From positions 1-38,615 of the forward strand of contig NZ_JAFEUN010000033.1 of assembly GCF_016900895.1 (NCBI RefSeq): DNA of 38,615 nt. The letters run 5' to 3'. A program made the position numbers and the translations under genes. Origin of the DNA: Parashewanella hymeniacidonis (GTDB lineage: Bacteria > Pseudomonadota > Gammaproteobacteria > Enterobacterales > Shewanellaceae). Positions 35,386 to 38,615 of this stretch are shown here, in pieces (position 1 is the stretch's first letter; each line of letters starts with the position of its first letter). The notes below the pieces were generated by a model. It did no database searches. It saw only the letters and a program-made list of their open reading frames with translations, and was not told the DNA's origin.

Positions 35386-37362
35386 TTGAAACTTAAAAAT
35401 AAGTTACTTATTGCTTTTATGGCAATAGGCTTAATACCAACACTAGTTTTAGGGATAATTGCAATATATACTGCGAAAGCATCGATTTCTTCTCAAGTTT
35501 ATAACCAGCTTGAAAGTGTGCGCTCAATAAAAACTTTGCAGGTAAATAGATTTTTAAAGCGAACTCAAGCGGATACACTCCTTGCTAAGGATATTTTAAA
35601 AGATATTATTCATACTGATTCAAAGTTTAATTTAGAAGAACTTACCCATAAACATAGTCCGGTTTTAGAAGATTTCATTAAGTTAAAAAATTATTACGAC
35701 TTATTTGTTATTAATAGTGACGGAGTAGTAGTTTATTCTGTTGCAAAAGAATCCGATTACAAAACTAATTTAAATTTAGGTCCCTTTAAAAATTCTAATT
35801 TAGCGTCCTTATATAAAAGCGTAATTAAATATAAAAATTTTATTGTAGAAGACTTTGCTCCTTACGAACCAAGCCAAAATGCTCCTCAAGCTTTTATTGG
35901 TACATATTTAGAAGATATCAATGAGCAACCAATCGTTATTGCACTTCAGTTTTCATCTGAAAACCTAAATGAAATTATGCAAGAACGACAAGGCATGGGT
36001 GATACAGGTGAGTCCTACCTTGTTGGTAGTGACTTCAGAATGCGCTCTGACTCATTTCTTGACCCTCATAAGCACAGTGTTAACAATAGTTTTGCTGGAA
36101 GCATTAGTGAAAACGGCGTACAAACAAAGTCGGTTGAATTGGCACTTCAAGGTAAAACTGGTTCACAAATCATCACTGATTATAATGGCCATGAAGTGTT
36201 ATCAGCCTATGCCCCAATCGATTTCTTCGGGATTCATTGGGCACTTATATCTGAAATAAATAGAAATGAAGCATATGCACCAGTCTACACTATGGTTTAC
36301 GAATTATTGATCATCATTGTTATTGCTGTGGTTTCAATTCTTGCGGTGTCTTTATTTATATCAAAATCAATCATGACCCCAATAGGTGGTGAGCCTAATG
36401 ATATGGAATTGCTATCTCAAAATATTGCAGACGGCGTATTAAAAGAACAAGCTGAAAACCCGAGTGCAACCGGTGTGTTTAAATCCATGCTGCAAATGAG
36501 TAAAAATCTGAGAAATATGGTCTTTGATTTACAACAAGCTTCAGAGCAGGTAGCCAGCACTTCGGAAGAAACCAGTGCTGTCAGCCTCCAAGCAACGAAC
36601 AGTTTAACTGAACAACAAGCTAATATTGAGAGTATATCGGTTTCACTCAATGAAATGAGTGTAACGGTTAGCGATGTCGCTAAAAATGCCATTAATGTTT
36701 CAGAGTTGTCTAATCAAGCACATACTACTTCTGAAAGTGCCAATAAACAGATTGAACAAACCATTCATAATATGTCTGAGTTAGCCACTGAGGTGAGTTC
36801 AGCGACAGATGCCATTAAGCAAGTTGCCACTGATTCACAAAAAATTGGCGGCGTATTAGAAGTGATTCATGGCATTGCTGAACAGACAAACCTACTTGCG
36901 CTTAACGCCGCTATTGAAGCTGCAAGAGCTGGAGAGCAAGGTCGAGGGTTTGCCGTTGTTGCTGATGAAGTAAGGCAGCTTGCTCATAAAACTCAAGAGT
37001 CTACCAGCCATATTGAAGATATGATTGGTCACTTACAACAAGGTACTTCTACAGCCGTAAGAACAATGAGTGAATCAAATCAATTAGCTGAGAAAACCAT
37101 TAATTCAGCTAATGACAGCGCTATTTTAATTTCTGATGCGTTGAAAGAGATTCAAAACATTGCTGAAAATGCTGAGTTAATCGCTACAGCCGTATCTCAG
37201 CAATCTTCAGCCACCGAAGAAATTAATGAAAGCATGCAAAACATTAAATTTGCAGCGACAGAAAATGCGGCTGGTGCAGAGCAAATAGCCCAAGCAAGTG
37301 TTGAACTGAGTGCTTTAGCTGGTCAACTTCAGGAGATCATCACTCGCTTTAAGTTATCGTAA
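35386..37362 (+). CDS. Methyl-accepting chemotaxis protein
   Basis: The receptor has 658 residues. A signal-anchor helix (~8-30), a periplasmic Cache-type double sensor (~35-290) and a second membrane helix (~305-328) precede a HAMP-like linker ([19 protein letters not shown]). The cytoplasmic signalling domain has the fully conserved hairpin tip [20 protein letters not shown], near residue 500. There is no C-terminal CheR/CheB pentapeptide. Start is a TTG preceded by GAGGGAG, directly before the first helix. Ligand unknown; amino or organic acids are common Cache ligands. About 285 bases upstream hold no gene; a strong terminator follows. Confidence 0.93.
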   Translation: MKLKNKLLIAFMAIGLIPTLVLGIIAIYTAKASISSQVYNQLESVRSIKTLQVNRFLKRTQADTLLAKDILKDIIHTDSKFNLEELTHKHSPVLEDFIKLKNYYDLFVINSDGVVVYSVAKESDYKTNLNLGPFKNSNLASLYKSVIKYKNFIVEDFAPYEPSQNAPQAFIGTYLEDINEQPIVIALQFSSENLNEIMQERQGMGDTGESYLVGSDFRMRSDSFLDPHKHSVNNSFAGSISENGVQTKSVELALQGKTGSQIITDYNGHEVLSAYAPIDFFGIHWALISEINRNEAYAPVYTMVYELLIIIVIAVVSILAVSLFISKSIMTPIGGEPNDMELLSQNIADGVLKEQAENPSATGVFKSMLQMSKNLRNMVFDLQQASEQVASTSEETSAVSLQATNSLTEQQANIESISVSLNEMSVTVSDVAKNAINVSELSNQAHTTSESANKQIEQTIHNMSELATEVSSATDAIKQVATDSQKIGGVLEVIHGIAEQTNLLALNAAIEAARAGEQGRGFAVVADEVRQLAHKTQESTSHIEDMIGHLQQGTSTAVRTMSESNQLAEKTINSANDSAILISDALKEIQNIAENAELIATAVSQQSSATEEINESMQNIKFAATENAAGAEQIAQASVELSALAGQLQEIITRFKLS

Positions 37363-37367
37363 CCGTC

Positions 37368-37414
37368 ATTTATCAGAGTAAAACTATCACCATTTTACTC
37401 TGATAAATTATTTT
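37368..37414 (+). terminator. Intrinsic terminator after the MCP gene
   Basis: A perfect 16-bp stem: ATTTATCAGAGTAAAA (37368-37383) pairs with TTTTACTCTGATAAAT (37393-37408) around a 9-base loop, followed by TATTTTA. Unusually long and AT-rich for a terminator. Confidence 0.75.
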
Positions 37415-37488
37415 ATATAGATTGACTCTTCGCCTATATATCAAGATCATATGCCACAATCGAAATAAAAGCCGATCTGAGGCCCCTC

Positions 37489-38322
37489 TTGTTAAGTTAC
37501 AGACACTCTTTTCATGCCGGCAACTTTGCCGATGTACTCAAGCATATTGTTCAAATTGAGATACTTGAACACTTAAGAAAAAAAGATAAAGCATTCGAAT
37601 ATATCGACACTCATTCTGGAGCAGGGCTTTATCATTTACACTCTAAAAATATGCAAAAACTACAAGAATATACCAATGGCATTGCGAAATTAGACGCTGA
37701 GCAATTCCCTGAAATTAAAAGTTATTTTGAAGCAATTAACTCGTTTAACCAAACTAACGAACTTGAGTTTTATCCTGGTTCCCCCGCTATCGCAAAATAT
37801 TTTTTACGTCCACAGGATAAAGGCTGGTTATTTGAATTACACCCACAGGATTTTGAGCACCTTTCAAATAATATAAACCGCAATCGTAAAGTAAAAATCA
37901 CCAAAAGCGATGGATTAAAAGGCATGCTTGGGCTTGTTCCAACGGCAAGTCGTCGAGCTTTGATATTAATCGACCCGTCTTATGAAATAAAAACAGAGTA
38001 TCAGCTTGTTATCAAATCTGTCATCAAGGCTTATAAAAAATTCAGTACCGCAACTTACGCCATTTGGTACCCAGTTGTAGACAGAAAAAACGTTGATTTA
38101 ATGGAAAAAGCATTAGAAGAAAGCGGTATTAAAAATATTCAGCGCTTTGAGCTTGCACTCGCTGAAGATTCATCAGGACATGGAATGACGTCATCTGGTA
38201 TGTTTGTTATCAACCCACCTTGGACACTTCAAAATAAAATGGCAGATTTGCTGCCTAAGCTATCTAAATCACTCACTGGACAAAAACATCTGTATCAATG
38301 TGACATTCTGGTAGAAGAATAA
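37489..38322 (+). CDS. rlmJ: 23S rRNA adenine-2030 N6-methyltransferase
   Basis: RlmJ methylates A2030 of 23S rRNA with S-adenosylmethionine. The 277 residues start MLSYRHSFHAGNFADVLKH, nearly identical to E. coli RlmJ, with the SAM-binding DTHSGAG at ~40-46. The start codon is a TTG with GAGG six bases upstream, fixed by that conserved N-terminus. The catalytic motif IV, usually Asp-Pro-Pro-Tyr, is Asp162-Pro-Ser-Tyr165; this Pro-to-Ser change is one base (ccg tct) and could alter activity. Otherwise conserved to the end. Confidence 0.95.
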   Translation: MLSYRHSFHAGNFADVLKHIVQIEILEHLRKKDKAFEYIDTHSGAGLYHLHSKNMQKLQEYTNGIAKLDAEQFPEIKSYFEAINSFNQTNELEFYPGSPAIAKYFLRPQDKGWLFELHPQDFEHLSNNINRNRKVKITKSDGLKGMLGLVPTASRRALILIDPSYEIKTEYQLVIKSVIKAYKKFSTATYAIWYPVVDRKNVDLMEKALEESGIKNIQRFELALAEDSSGHGMTSSGMFVINPPWTLQNKMADLLPKLSKSLTGQKHLYQCDILVEE

Positions 38323-38327
38323 TAAAG

Positions 38328-38345
38328 CGGCCTCACATGAGGCCG
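38328..38345. terminator. Hairpin after rlmJ, probable weak terminator
   Basis: CGGCCTCA (38328-38335) pairs with TGAGGCCG (38338-38345) with a 2-base gap, followed by ATTATCTTG. The stem is strong but the T tract is poor, so termination may be partial. Confidence 0.5.
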
Positions 38346-38422
38346 ATTATCTTGATTCGATTACGAATATTATCTGCTGATTCTCGCTGAAATCGAGCAT
38401 CTTCAGGTATCATAATGGTATG

Positions 38423-38615
38423 GACTCTCCCCACTTCTCTTCGGCGTCACAATGCGCCATGATATGTTGAGGAAAAAGCGACAAAACTTAACGAGGAGAG
38501 TCACATGGCTAAAATAACAATTGGGTTAGATATTGCAAAGAACATTTTCCACATGGTGTTTATTAGTTCATCAGGCAAAGTGCTTAAACGTGCAAAACGT
38601 AAGCGTAAAGAGTTG
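38423..38615 (+). mobile_element. Insertion sequence, IS110 family, left end only
   Basis: The transposase start at 38505 identifies the family; the left boundary is uncertain. GACTCTCC (38423-38430) is an 8-base inverted copy of GGAGAGTC (38495-38502), and between them is a GGCG/CGCC hairpin. These could mark the IS end or a structured leader. The rest of the element lies beyond the window. Confidence 0.6.
38505..38615 (+). CDS. IS110-family transposase, N-terminal fragment cut by the window edge
   Basis: An ATG at 38505 follows AGGAGAG by eight bases. The 37 visible residues begin MAKITIGLDIAKNIFHMVF, the N-terminus of the IS110 DEDD-type transposase; Asp9 in GLDIAK would be the first acidic catalytic residue. 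The frame is open to the end of the window. IS110 enzymes are recombinases guided by a structured non-coding bridge RNA in the element ends. Confidence 0.9.
   Translation, partial: MAKITIGLDIAKNIFHMVFISSSGKVLKRAKRKRKEL

Overview
The window is AT-rich chromosomal DNA from a gammaproteobacterium, probably a marine member of the Alteromonadales/Oceanospirillales type. That placement is an inference from the E. coli-like gene order gltA / sdhCDAB-sucABCD, SdhC, SdhD and SucA N-termini that match E. coli nearly residue for residue, and companions such as RlmJ, a PhoP/PhoQ-like pair, DUF2919 and HD-GYP proteins. No tRNA, rRNA or CRISPR array was seen.

Layout. 1-720 holds a small secreted-protein ORF and a possible gene remnant. 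723-5499 is a leftward block: an LRAT/NlpC-like thiol hydrolase, a DsbA thioredoxin, an NAD-binding epimerase-like protein, an HD-GYP c-di-GMP phosphodiesterase candidate, a DUF2919 membrane protein and NAD synthetase. 5813-7827 is a rightward response regulator/histidine kinase pair, facing a leftward 2-oxoglutarate/Fe(II) oxygenase and CorA. An unrecognised gene lies at 9940-10608. 10666-20240 is the leftward TCA block sdhCDAB-sucAB-sucCD, with gltA divergent at 20648. The 407-base region between sdhC and gltA carries an exact FNR-type site. Hairpins with T tracts after sdhB, sucB and sucD divide the TCA block into segments. No lpd (E3) gene is in the window.

21991-27251 is a leftward five-gene operon: one ABC ATPase, three different periplasmic adaptor proteins in tandem, and one MacB/FtsX-type permease. 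The three adaptors for one ATPase/permease pair are the most unusual gene arrangement here. The rightward half then has an M16 zinc protease, an unrecognised 461-residue protein, a GH97 glycosidase, a small lipoprotein, a DM13 protein, a chemotaxis receptor and RlmJ. Two perfect inverted DnaA boxes lie between the GH97 and lipoprotein genes. The right edge cuts into an IS110-family element.

How the genes work together: gltA, sdhCDAB and sucABCD give citrate synthase, succinate dehydrogenase, the E1/E2 of 2-oxoglutarate dehydrogenase and succinyl-CoA synthetase, a joint oxygen-responsive TCA module. Much of the rest is envelope biology and signalling (DsbA, CorA, ABC export, M16 protease, lipoproteins, PhoPQ-like pair, HD-GYP, MCP). 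At least six genes have well supported TTG starts, which is unusually many.
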